From assembly GCA_014377485.1 (NCBI GenBank), contig JACMPM010000107.1, positions 1-45,161 of the forward strand: DNA of 45,161 nucleotides. The letters are read 5' to 3'. The notes under the pieces were generated by a model, which made no database searches, was not told where the DNA came from, and worked only from the letters and a program-made list of their open reading frames with translations. Positions within the stretch are counted from its first letter, which is position 1; each line of letters opens with the position of its first letter. Positions 7,234 through 15,728 of this stretch are shown here, piece by piece. This stretch comes from Bacteriovorax sp. GTDB taxonomy: Bacteria; Bdellovibrionota; Bacteriovoracia; Bacteriovoracales; Bacteriovoracaceae. The translations under genes were made by a program, and so were the position numbers.

Positions 7234-7274
7234 TTTTGACAGGTACGCTTTAATTCCATGGATGGTAAAAAAAA

Positions 7275-7883
7275 ATGGCCGAAGAAAAACACGAGAAGGA
7301 TGATGCAGGAGCAGCACCTTCCGGAAAGAATCCCCTCTTAGTAATATTAGTATTAGTAAACACAATCGCCGTTGGAGCTATTGGGTTTTTTCAATTCCAA
7401 AATCATAAAAAATTAAATTCAGTTACGACTGCTGCAGACGTCATGAAACAAGATCTGGAAGGTGGTGGCGAGCACGCTGCTGCTGCTGAAGGCGGACATG
7501 GCGAAAAGAAAGCAGAAGGTCACGGTGGTGGACACGGTGGTGCTGAGGCTAAGGCCGAAGTTGAAGGCGTGAAAGCTGATGGTCTTCTCTATCCACTTGA
7601 GCCCTTTACTGCGAACCTTGCTCAAGGCGATGGCCCTAGAAGATTCATTCGTATCAGTCTGGTGCTGAAATTTAGTAAAGAAACAAAAAAAGAAGAAGTA
7701 GATGCTCGTAAACCTCAAATCAGCGACACCATCATTAGTATGCTGAACGCTAAAAAGCCCGAAGAGCTTTTGAAGAAAGAAGGCAAAGAGTATTTGAAAG
7801 AGGAAGTGAAAACATCTATCAACAACTTTTTAGTTGATGGACAGATTACTGATATTTACTATGTAGGATTTCAAATCAACTGA
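7275..7883 (+). CDS. fliL: FliL, flagellar basal-body stator-associated protein
   Basis: FliL sits beside the stator units and stabilises them under load. The protein has a short cytoplasmic head, one membrane segment (about residues 20-42) and a long low-complexity linker (about 64-96) rich in Gly, His, Ala and Lys. The conserved FliL domain follows (LYPLEPFTANLAQGDGPRRFIRISLVLKF...). Near the C-terminus, KTSINNFLVDGQITDIYYVGFQIN matches the usual FliL ending. The start follows an A-run and has only GGATGG as a ribosome site. It is the first gene after the flagellar promoter and is followed by fliM, as in many proteobacteria. Confidence 0.92.
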   Translation: MAEEKHEKDDAGAAPSGKNPLLVILVLVNTIAVGAIGFFQFQNHKKLNSVTTAADVMKQDLEGGGEHAAAAEGGHGEKKAEGHGGGHGGAEAKAEVEGVKADGLLYPLEPFTANLAQGDGPRRFIRISLVLKFSKETKKEEVDARKPQISDTIISMLNAKKPEELLKKEGKEYLKEEVKTSINNFLVDGQITDIYYVGFQIN

Positions 7884-7958
7884 AATCCCGCAAGTATTTC
7901 CAGGGCTCCGACATGATGTTAGTGCTCAAAGCTTTAAGAATCCCAGGAGGGGAAGATT

Positions 7959-8984
7959 ATGGCGCAAGTTTTAAGTCAAGATGAAGTAGATGCACTATTA
8001 AATGCGGTAAACGATGGCGGTGGCGATTCGTTTTCTGGCGGTGATAATGGCGGCGGCGGGTCAGCTGACGATTCAGATGAAAATATTCAGACCTACGACC
8101 TAACCAATCAAGACAGGGTTATCCGTGGAAGAATGCCAATTCTTGAAATCATCTATGAAAGATTTATCAGAAGCTTTCGTGTTTCTTTATCAAACTCCCT
8201 TCGTAAAATTTCAACTATATCAATTATCTCTACTGACCTTTTAAAGTTTGGTGAATTCGTAAACACGTTACCGATTCCATCGTGTATGTGTATTATGCGT
8301 TTTAACGAACTCAGAGGTCCTGCTCTTTTAGTTTTTGAATCAAAATTAGCTTACGCAATAATAGATTCATATTTTGGTGGAACAGACAGACCATTCACTA
8401 AGATTGAAGGAAAAGAATTTACCATGATCGAACTCTCATTCATGAGAAAGATTATGGATATGGCCATCAACGATCTGGAAGAAGCTTGGGCACCAGTTCA
8501 TAGAATCGATGCTCAGTATTTAAGAACAGAAATTAACCCTCAGTTCGTAGGCGTTGTTCCTCCTTCAGACGTTATTATCGCGACAACTCTTGAAGTTGAA
8601 TTTGAATCTGCTTCAGGAACAATCATGATTGTTGTTCCTTACTCAACAATCGAACCAATTAAGCAAAAACTTTCTTCAAGCTTCCAAACTGATAACGAGA
8701 TGGCCGATTCGATCTGGACACAGGCGATGAACGAGCACATCAAGAATACTAAAGCGACAGTGGTTGTTCGTCTGGGTGAAGCTGAAATGACTCTAGGGGA
8801 TCTCTTAACTCTTGAGCCGGGAGATATTATCCCTCTCAATCAGGATGCTTCAGGTGAAGTGAGCTTAGCGATTGAAGGAGTTGAGAAAATGAAATGTTTA
8901 ATGGGAACTTATAAAGGAAATCGTGCAGTTCAAATCACTAAAGTAAATTCTGGAATAATTTACGAGGCAAAAGAAGAAGAATAG
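7959..8984 (+). CDS. fliM: FliM, flagellar motor switch C-ring protein
   Basis: At 341 residues it has typical FliM length. The N-terminal peptide VLSQDEVDALLNAV is the conserved CheY-P binding segment. It is followed by a Gly/Asp/Ser-rich linker and the middle domain (GRMPILEIIYERFIRSFRVSLSNSLRK). The C-terminal SpoA domain pairs with FliN. The preserved CheY-binding peptide suggests chemotactic control of rotation. AGGAGGGG before the ATG is the strongest ribosome site in the operon. Confidence 0.97.
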   Translation: MAQVLSQDEVDALLNAVNDGGGDSFSGGDNGGGGSADDSDENIQTYDLTNQDRVIRGRMPILEIIYERFIRSFRVSLSNSLRKISTISIISTDLLKFGEFVNTLPIPSCMCIMRFNELRGPALLVFESKLAYAIIDSYFGGTDRPFTKIEGKEFTMIELSFMRKIMDMAINDLEEAWAPVHRIDAQYLRTEINPQFVGVVPPSDVIIATTLEVEFESASGTIMIVVPYSTIEPIKQKLSSSFQTDNEMADSIWTQAMNEHIKNTKATVVVRLGEAEMTLGDLLTLEPGDIIPLNQDASGEVSLAIEGVEKMKCLMGTYKGNRAVQITKVNSGIIYEAKEEE

Positions 8985-9029
8985 AGAAATTAGATTTAAG
9001 TAAAATAATGGTTCAAGAGGGAGAGAGAT

Positions 9030-9362
9030 ATGAATAAAGTTAATGTAGAAAGAATGGCCGATGAAGTAAAAGCAGGGGACGATTCCCTCAACAAACTAAA
9101 GGTTCAGAACCTCGACTTTATCCTGGATATTCCTCTAAAAGTTTCAGTTGAATTAGGAAGAACACAAATAATCGTGAAAGACTTACTACAACTTGGTCAA
9201 GGTTCGGTTTTAGAACTTGATAAGCTGGCTGGTGAACCTCTAGAGATCCTGGTAAACGGCAAGCTAGTTGCAAAAGGAGAAGTAGTTGTTGTTAACGAAA
9301 AATTTGGAATTCGCTTAACAGATATTATTAGCCCAATTGAAAGAATTGAAACTCTTAAGTAA
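9030..9362 (+). CDS. fliN: FliN, flagellar motor switch C-ring protein
   Basis: A 110-residue protein consisting of one SpoA domain. The typical FliN sequence runs from [18 protein letters not shown] through [48 protein letters not shown]. It forms the lower C-ring with FliM and a docking site for the FliH export complex. AGGGAGAG precedes the start. The gene lies 45 bases after fliM. Confidence 0.97.
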   Translation: MNKVNVERMADEVKAGDDSLNKLKVQNLDFILDIPLKVSVELGRTQIIVKDLLQLGQGSVLELDKLAGEPLEILVNGKLVAKGEVVVVNEKFGIRLTDIISPIERIETLK

Positions 9363-9377
9363 TATTTTGGATTTTCC

Positions 9378-10619
9378 ATGGAGCTTCTAGTGAAAAAATT
9401 AACACTTCGTCAACTGGCCTTTCTTCTATTACTTACATCGTTTGGAGCAATAGCTTCCGAAGTAAATATTAAAGGAGTTGAACTGACGAGCGACAAAGCT
9501 TTGACGAGCCGTCTTTCAATCAAACTTGTAGGAAATCTTAATGATAATCCTCTTATTTCAGTGAATGATAAAACTCTTCAGATCATAATTCCAAATGCTC
9601 ATGTGAATACAAAAATAGAGCGGAAGTTTCACGAAACAACTGTAACAGCTACTCAAGCGGATAGAGATTCAGTAAGTATTAGAGCAGTACTTCCTTACTC
9701 ACTTCAGGGAAAAGAGTCTTTAGTTAATATCACTCTTAAAGATGGTTCAGTCGATGTTAGTTTTCCTAGAGTTGCCGCTAGCAAAGTAAGCCGTTCTCCT
9801 GGTTTAGTAGCTCCTGCAGCTAATGCAAAAGCGATTGAAGCTAATAATGCAGAAGCAGAAAAATTGGATGAAAATTATTTATCATCTCTAGTAAAAGAGA
9901 ATGAAAAACTAGCGGCCACTCAACACCCAGAAGCCACAAAAGCCAACATGCTCAAAAAAGATACCCAAGCTGATACCGCTCAAGCTGGAGATCGAGTCAA
10001 TTTGGCTCAATCGGGAATTCAAAAAGACTCAGCTAAGTCTGTATTTAATAAAGAAGAGCCCGTAAAATCTTCTTTTTCGCTGACGTCATATATCGGCAAG
10101 TTCGTTGCATTTCTAAGCTTAATGGTTCTTGGATTTTACGGAGTCCTAACTCTGTTTAAAAAAGGAGTTATTAAAAAAGGCAAACTTGGATTTCTTCACA
10201 GTACAAAATTAGTTGAGGTATTAAGCACAACTCATGTGGCACCTAAGAGAACATTGATGATGGTAAAAGCTCATAAGCAAATTTTCTTAATCTCAAACTC
10301 TGAAACTGGAATGCAATTAATTTCAGAAATAAATGATGTAACTGGATTGATTAAAACTGGTGAAGAAGAGCTTACAGGATCAAACTTTGATACAAATCTA
10401 TTTAAAGCATCTAGAAAAGAAAAAGAATTTAAATTAAAAGAAGACTCAGTTGCAAATGACTACTCACTAGATGACATGTTGAATGACAATGAAGGAGTGG
10501 GTGTAGATAAGACAGAGACCCATGCACTAAAATCTATAGCTAAAAATCCTGTTAAAGATCAGGTGAGATTTTCAGATCAAATTAAAACGAAACTGAAAAA
10601 CATGAAACAGATACAATAA
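9378..10619 (+). CDS. fliO: FliO-like flagellar export protein with a large N-terminal periplasmic domain
   Basis: Position between fliN and fliP, and a C-terminal part of FliO type, support the call. One membrane segment (about residues 233-258) is followed by a cytoplasmic beta-rich domain (KLVEVLSTTHVAPKRTLMMVKAHKQIFLISNS...). FliO assists assembly of the FliP pore. This protein is 413 residues, against about 120 in Escherichia coli. The extra N-terminus has a signal peptide (ending GAIASE) and an AMIN-like beta domain (about 28-130), then an Ala/Glu/Lys-rich linker. AMIN domains target proteins to peptidoglycan or secretin complexes, so this part may contact the cell wall. Confidence 0.82.
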   Translation: MELLVKKLTLRQLAFLLLLTSFGAIASEVNIKGVELTSDKALTSRLSIKLVGNLNDNPLISVNDKTLQIIIPNAHVNTKIERKFHETTVTATQADRDSVSIRAVLPYSLQGKESLVNITLKDGSVDVSFPRVAASKVSRSPGLVAPAANAKAIEANNAEAEKLDENYLSSLVKENEKLAATQHPEATKANMLKKDTQADTAQAGDRVNLAQSGIQKDSAKSVFNKEEPVKSSFSLTSYIGKFVAFLSLMVLGFYGVLTLFKKGVIKKGKLGFLHSTKLVEVLSTTHVAPKRTLMMVKAHKQIFLISNSETGMQLISEINDVTGLIKTGEEELTGSNFDTNLFKASRKEKEFKLKEDSVANDYSLDDMLNDNEGVGVDKTETHALKSIAKNPVKDQVRFSDQIKTKLKNMKQIQ

Positions 10620-10637
10620 AAAATAGGAATGGTGGCC

Positions 10638-11420
10638 ATGTCCGCTCTAAAGTCTTTAAAGCTTTTAAAATTAACTAAAATCCTATCAGTGCTGGCACTC
10701 TTAATGTTGCCAGCTTTGGCGTTTCCACAGGCAGCAACTCCTAATGGATTAAATTTACCAGGAATGGCGATTAACTTTGGTCAAGGTGTGAATTTAGTTG
10801 ATTCAATAGAGGTCCTACTTCTATTTACAATTATTACTCTTGCTCCATCGATTTTAATTTTATGCACAAGTTTCACAAGAATCCTAATCGTTCTCTCATT
10901 TATGAGACAAGCAATTGGGACTCAGAACATGCCGCCTAACCAGGTTCTGGTTGGATTTTCATTATTCTTATCAATGTTTGTTATGCAACCAACCGGTGAG
11001 AGAATTTACAACAAGGCCATACAGCCATATATGGCTAAGACTATTGCAACAACAGTTGCGATTGATGAAATTACTCTTGCGCTTCGTTCATTCATGCAAA
11101 AACAAGTTAGAAAAGCCGATATCGGATTGTTCTATGATGTAACTGGTAAAGCTGCACCTCAAACTATTGATGATGTGCCTATTCATTATTTAATTCCTGC
11201 GTTTATTATTTCGGAACTTAAAACATCCTTCCAGATAGGATTTTTACTTTATATTCCGTTCTTGATTCTGGATATGGTTGTGGCCTCAGTTCTCATGGCA
11301 ATGGGGATGATGATGTTACCGCCTGTCGTAGTGTCCTTACCGTTTAAATTATTACTTTTTGTATTAGTTGATGGATGGCAGTTGGTAACAGGATCGATAC
11401 TGAGATCGTTTAATCCGTAA
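10638..11420 (+). CDS. fliP: FliP, flagellar type III export gate protein
   Basis: The four-helix FliP core is evident, including TIITLAPSILILCTSFTRILIVLSFMRQAIG and QMPPNQ-like QNMPPNQVLVGFSLFLSMF. The C-terminal part (AFIISELKTSFQIGFLLYIPFLILDMVVASVLMAMGMMMLPP) is a hallmark of FliP. FliP pentamers with FliQ and FliR form the export pore. The N-terminus is a signal peptide (LLKLTKILSVLALLMLPALAF), as usual. The start at 10638 is chosen because AGGA lies nine bases before it; the upstream ATG at 10629 abuts the same AGGA directly. Confidence 0.97.
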   Translation: MSALKSLKLLKLTKILSVLALLMLPALAFPQAATPNGLNLPGMAINFGQGVNLVDSIEVLLLFTIITLAPSILILCTSFTRILIVLSFMRQAIGTQNMPPNQVLVGFSLFLSMFVMQPTGERIYNKAIQPYMAKTIATTVAIDEITLALRSFMQKQVRKADIGLFYDVTGKAAPQTIDDVPIHYLIPAFIISELKTSFQIGFLLYIPFLILDMVVASVLMAMGMMMLPPVVVSLPFKLLLFVLVDGWQLVTGSILRSFNP

Positions 11421-11443
11421 GTTTTTTTAACCAGGTAGTAAAT

Positions 11444-11719
11444 ATGCAATTTGATTCTTACGCAGACATATCTCACCAAGCGATCAAAGTCGCTTTGATG
11501 GTTTCTGCGCCAATGTTGATTGGGGCCCTGATCATGGGGATCTTGGTTTCACTTTTTCAAGCGGTCACTCAAATCAACGAACAAACATTAAGTTTTATTC
11601 CAAAAATTTTAGTTATCGTTGCAGCTCTAGTATTTTTTGCTCCATGGATGTCAGACACAATGACAACTTTTACGAAAGATTTGTTTTTAAGTATTCCAAA
11701 AATAGTTATGGAACGTTAG
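11444..11719 (+). CDS. fliQ: FliQ, flagellar type III export gate protein
   Basis: A 91-residue protein with two transmembrane helices and the conserved segment ALIMGILVSLFQAVTQINEQTLSFIPKI, diagnostic of FliQ. It packs around FliP and FliR in the export gate. It sits between fliP and fliR in the standard order. Confidence 0.97.
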   Translation: MQFDSYADISHQAIKVALMVSAPMLIGALIMGILVSLFQAVTQINEQTLSFIPKILVIVAALVFFAPWMSDTMTTFTKDLFLSIPKIVMER

Positions 11720-11732
11720 GGACTTAGAGAAA

Positions 11733-12512
11733 ATGTTAAATATACAAATTACAGACATGACCGTTATCGTAGCCTTTTGGCTAGCGTTCTCGCGCTGGTT
11801 CGCGGTTATGTTTCAATTGCCATTGTTTGATAATGTGGCAATTCCTATAATTGTAAAAGTTCTTACTGCCTTAATGATTACTTTCGCTTTTTTTCCAATG
11901 GTTCAAGCTCAAATCATGATGGACATTAAATATGTTGGTGTTGACAGCTTTTGGTATCTAACAATTTTTGAAACGATTATTGGTCTTGCGATCGGATTTT
12001 TTGTAAAATCGATAATGAGTATTTTTGTATCAGCAGGTGCGATCATTACTCAACAAGTGGGCTTCAATGCTCTCCACTATTTTGATCCAAGTGCCGGTGG
12101 ACAAGTCGGACCTTTTGAAAAATTAATTGAATGGACAGTGTTAATGATGGTGCTTACTTCGGGCGCACTTATTCCAATGTTCAAAGGTGTGGTTCATTCA
12201 TTTTCATCGGTTCATATTTATAACCTTGGAAAAATGGCCCACTCGCCAGAATTTTTTATCATGATGTTTAAAGCATTTTTTGTCTCGGCTTTGATGCTTT
12301 CAACTCCGATGATTTTTATTAACATCGTAATCAATTCTGTTATGGGGATTGTCTCTCGTGCAGTTCCGCAGATGAATGTTATCGCTGTGAGTTTTGCCAT
12401 AAATATCGGACTTGGACTTTTAGTTTTTGTCGCGGGTTCAGATGAATTTTTTCAAACTTGCTTTAAAATTTATACAGAGAAATTAGGACAGTGGTTTCAG
12501 TTCATGTCATAG
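11733..12512 (+). CDS. fliR: FliR, flagellar type III export gate protein
   Basis: A 259-residue membrane protein with about six hydrophobic segments. It carries the FliR pattern of RWFAVMFQLPLFDNVAIPIIVKV near the start, the central GFFVKSIMSIFVSAGAIITQQVGFN, and the Q-M-N-V-I-A-V-S-F-A-I-N-I-G segment. One FliR copy completes the FliP5-FliQ4-FliR1 gate. Its stop codon lies in the loop of a hairpin preceding flhB. Confidence 0.96.
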   Translation: MLNIQITDMTVIVAFWLAFSRWFAVMFQLPLFDNVAIPIIVKVLTALMITFAFFPMVQAQIMMDIKYVGVDSFWYLTIFETIIGLAIGFFVKSIMSIFVSAGAIITQQVGFNALHYFDPSAGGQVGPFEKLIEWTVLMMVLTSGALIPMFKGVVHSFSSVHIYNLGKMAHSPEFFIMMFKAFFVSALMLSTPMIFINIVINSVMGIVSRAVPQMNVIAVSFAINIGLGLLVFVAGSDEFFQTCFKIYTEKLGQWFQFMS

Positions 12513-12530
12513 AATGTGACATGATTTTTT
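12502..12530 (+). terminator. Attenuator-like hairpin between fliR and flhB
   Basis: TCATGTCA (12502-12509) pairs with TGACATGA (12517-12524) and is followed by TTTTTT. The loop TAGAATG contains the fliR stop codon. The stem is short and AT-rich, so readthrough is expected. A ribosome finishing fliR would keep the stem open. Confidence 0.45.
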
Positions 12531-12544
12531 AGGAGAAGGCTAGG

Positions 12545-13624
12545 ATGGCCGACGAACAGGACGACGGGGAAAAGACCGAAGAACCGTCCCAACACAGGAT
12601 TGATGAGTTTAGGAAAAAAGGGGACGTAGCGTCTTCGAAAGAACTCACGTCTGTTCTTGTATTGGCCGCTTGTTTGCTGACTTTGTCGATGTCACTAGTT
12701 TATGTCTATGAAGAAATGGCAAAATATATTGAGTGGCTCTACACTCTCGATATTGCTTCTGCTTATACTGAAAAATCACTTAACACTATTACAACTAGAA
12801 CTTTTATGGTGGCCCTAAAATGTGGAGCACCGGTAATGTGCACAGCTCTTTGTGCTGGTATATTTGCTCAAGTCGCACAAATTGGTTTTCTCTATTCTCC
12901 AGATGTTCTTGAACTTAATTTTGATAGAATCAATCCATTAAACGGCATTAAAAAACTTTTTTCAATGCAATCAATTTTTGAAGCTGTTAAAGGGGTCATC
13001 AAATTCGCGGTGATTTTATCAGTCGTCTATATTTATTTAAAAGATGATATTTCTCGTTATAACGGATTTATGCATCTTGAGTTCTTTCAATCATTTCTCT
13101 ATGGAAAAGAACTTCTTATGAAATTAGCTTTTGCAATGATTATGGCCCTAGGGGTAGTTGCAATGTTGGATTTTACTTATCAAAAAATTACATACCAAAA
13201 GAAACTTAGACAAACGAAGCAACAATTAAAGCAAGAAAGTAAAGAGCAAGACGGGAATCCTGAAATTAAGCAAAGAATCCGTCAGATGCAAAGAGAGATG
13301 TCTCGAAAACGGATGATTAAAGATGTGCAGACGGCTGATGTAATTATCACAAATCCAACTCATATAAGTATTGTTTTAAAATATGACCAATTGAATATGG
13401 TGTCTCCGATGATTATCGGAAAAGGGCAGGATCATATGGCGATGAAAATTAGAGAGATCGCTAAACTTCATAATATTCCCATCGTAGAAAATGTTCTTCT
13501 CGCAAGAACACTTTATAAGACAGTAAAAGTGGGATCCCCTGTACCCCGCAATTTATATAAAGCTGTTGCAGAAGTTTTGGCGTTTGTTTACAAACTTAAG
13601 AAAAAGAAAAAAGCTCTAGCGTGA
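12545..13624 (+). CDS. flhB: FlhB, export switch protein of the flagellar secretion system
   Basis: Family features include the N-terminal EKTEEPSQHRIDEFRKKGDVASSKEL, four membrane segments and the basic linker. The autocleavage motif N-P-T-H follows (in IITNPTHISIVLKYD), where cleavage between Asn and Pro switches export from rod/hook to filament substrates. The C-terminal domain continues through MAMKIREIAKLHNIPIVENVLLARTLY, and the length (359) is typical. AGGAG precedes the ATG. Confidence 0.97.
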   Translation: MADEQDDGEKTEEPSQHRIDEFRKKGDVASSKELTSVLVLAACLLTLSMSLVYVYEEMAKYIEWLYTLDIASAYTEKSLNTITTRTFMVALKCGAPVMCTALCAGIFAQVAQIGFLYSPDVLELNFDRINPLNGIKKLFSMQSIFEAVKGVIKFAVILSVVYIYLKDDISRYNGFMHLEFFQSFLYGKELLMKLAFAMIMALGVVAMLDFTYQKITYQKKLRQTKQQLKQESKEQDGNPEIKQRIRQMQREMSRKRMIKDVQTADVIITNPTHISIVLKYDQLNMVSPMIIGKGQDHMAMKIREIAKLHNIPIVENVLLARTLYKTVKVGSPVPRNLYKAVAEVLAFVYKLKKKKKALA

Positions 13625-13646
13625 GTTTAAGAGAGAAGGTTAATTT

Positions 13647-15725
13647 ATGAACGATATGTTGAAAAAAATGAAAATCTTCACACAGGGACCAGATGTTCTG
13701 GCCGCTGTTGGTATTTTGATGATTTTAGTGGTGATGATCGTTCCGATTCATCCCTTCCTGCTGGATTTGCTATTAGCTCTTTCACTGGCATTTTCAGTAA
13801 TGATCATGCTTGTTGCTCTCTATACAAAAAGACCATTGGATTTCTCTACATTTCCTTCTGTGCTTTTAATCTCGACACTTTTTCGACTGGCCCTAAACGT
13901 TGCATCAACTAGAAATATTTTGATTCACGGACCAAGTGACGGTACTGAGGCGGCGGGATCAATCATCAAATCTTTTGGTGAATTCGTTGTCGAAGGAAAT
14001 TTTGTTGTCGGTATCGTTATTTTTATTATTTTAGTCATCATCAACTTCATGGTTGTAACTAAAGGTGCTGGAAGGGTCGCTGAAGTTGCAGCTCGATTTA
14101 CATTAGATGCAATGCCCGGGAAGCAAATGGCGATCGACGCCGATTTGAATGCCGGATTAATCAATGATGTTGAAGCGAAAAGACGAAGAAAGGAAGTTGC
14201 AGAAGAAGCAGATTTTTACGGGTCGATGGACGGTGCTTCGAAGTTCGTTAGAGGAGATGCAATCGCGGGTATTTTAATTACAGCGATCAACATTATTGGC
14301 GGTATTATTATTGGTGTGGCCCAAAATGGTATGGATATCGGAAAGGCTGCTGAAACTTTTACTCTTCTTACAGTAGGGGATGGTCTTGTTACGCAAATTC
14401 CAGCTCTAATTATTTCTACTGCCGCCGGTATTCTTGTTACAAGAAATACTAACGATGACAATATCGGGACTCAGGTTTCGAAACAATTTAAGGTTCATCC
14501 AAAGGCCATATACATTGCAGGCGCCGTTTTAGTTTTCTTTGGTTTAATTCCAGGACTGCCAAAACTTCCATTTTTTATGATGGGAGGAATGTTGGGATTC
14601 GTTGCTTATAAAATTGAACAAAATAATTCAAAAGACGAACTTGCTGAAAAACAAAAATCAGTTGAAGTTACCAAAAAATCTAATCCACAAAATCTGGAAG
14701 AACTTCTCAACATGGAACTTGTTGAACTGGAAGTTGGTTACGGTTTAGTTCACTTGGTTGATACGGAACAAAACGGTGATCTCCTTGAGCGTATTACTCA
14801 TATGAGAAAAATATTTGCATTGGATTGGGGGGTTATCATTCCTTCAGTCAAGATCAAAGACAATCTGGAACTAAAGCCGGGTGGATACTCTGTTAAAATT
14901 AAAGGCATTCAAATCGCGAAAGGCGAGTTGATGTCTGATTATTTCCTGGCGATGGATCCAGGGACAGTCATTGAAAAAATGGATGGAGTTGAAACTACTG
15001 AACCAGTTTTTGGATTGCGTGCAGTTTGGATTTCTGAAGATCAAAAAGAAGATGCTCAATACAATGGATATACCGTAGTAGATTGCTCGACAATTGTCGC
15101 CACTCACTTAACAGAACTTTTAAAATCAAACCTTCATGAACTATTTGGACGTCAGGAATTAGTCCGTGTTGTGGACAATTTTAAAGAGACAAATCCAAAA
15201 TTGGTCAATGATTTAATTCCAGATATTTTAAATCTTGGAATAGTTTTAAAGGTCATGAAAAATTTACTAAGAGAAGGTGTTTCAGTTCGTGATCTACGCA
15301 CAATTTTAGAGACATTATCGGAGTATGGCTCTACAATTAAAGACACTGAAGCGCTTACCGAGTTCGCTCGTCAAGCTCTTTTTAGAACTATTACTGAGAA
15401 GATAAAAAGTGAATCTGGAGATATTCCATTGTTTACTTTAGATCGTAATATTGAAGAGTCGATTGCTCAAAATATTATACAGACAGATCAGGGACAACAG
15501 CTTTCTCTTGATCCAAAAGTTACTCAGATCATCCTGGCTTCACTCAATGAAAAAATTGAAGAAGCGACAAACATGGGTGAGAAGATGGTTGTTCTTTGCT
15601 CTCCGGTTATCCGCTCACACTTTAAGCGTTTAACTGAAAAATTTATTCCAAACCTTGTGGTAGTAAGCCACAATGAGCTTTCGCCAGATGCTAATATCAG
15701 GTCCCTTGGAACGGTGAGGTTGTAA
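13647..15725 (+). CDS. flhA: FlhA, flagellar export platform protein
   Basis: At 692 residues with about eight N-terminal membrane helices and a large cytoplasmic domain, this is a full-length FlhA. The FHIPEP-family signature is present as ARFTLDAMPGKQMAIDADLNAGLI, along with STLFRLALNVASTR. FlhA forms the nonameric ring that receives chaperone-substrate complexes and couples export to proton flow. It is followed by flhF after three bases. Confidence 0.98.
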   Translation: MNDMLKKMKIFTQGPDVLAAVGILMILVVMIVPIHPFLLDLLLALSLAFSVMIMLVALYTKRPLDFSTFPSVLLISTLFRLALNVASTRNILIHGPSDGTEAAGSIIKSFGEFVVEGNFVVGIVIFIILVIINFMVVTKGAGRVAEVAARFTLDAMPGKQMAIDADLNAGLINDVEAKRRRKEVAEEADFYGSMDGASKFVRGDAIAGILITAINIIGGIIIGVAQNGMDIGKAAETFTLLTVGDGLVTQIPALIISTAAGILVTRNTNDDNIGTQVSKQFKVHPKAIYIAGAVLVFFGLIPGLPKLPFFMMGGMLGFVAYKIEQNNSKDELAEKQKSVEVTKKSNPQNLEELLNMELVELEVGYGLVHLVDTEQNGDLLERITHMRKIFALDWGVIIPSVKIKDNLELKPGGYSVKIKGIQIAKGELMSDYFLAMDPGTVIEKMDGVETTEPVFGLRAVWISEDQKEDAQYNGYTVVDCSTIVATHLTELLKSNLHELFGRQELVRVVDNFKETNPKLVNDLIPDILNLGIVLKVMKNLLREGVSVRDLRTILETLSEYGSTIKDTEALTEFARQALFRTITEKIKSESGDIPLFTLDRNIEESIAQNIIQTDQGQQLSLDPKVTQIILASLNEKIEEATNMGEKMVVLCSPVIRSHFKRLTEKFIPNLVVVSHNELSPDANIRSLGTVRL

Positions 15726-15728
15726 TAA

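Larger units (their letters stand above)
7116..7242. repeat. Three copies of CTGTCAAA around the flagellar promoter
   Basis: CTGTCAAA occurs at 7116-7123 and again at 7131-7138, 15 bases apart. It occurs in inverted orientation (TTTGACAG) at 7235-7242, over the predicted transcription start of the fliL operon. The arrangement of two upstream direct copies and one inverted copy at the start site resembles a set of regulator half-sites. No binding protein can be named. Confidence 0.4.

Noticed and set aside
15451-15633. Basic 60-codon frame inside flhA
   Set aside because: It lies wholly within a strongly conserved FlhA region in another frame and has no ribosome site.
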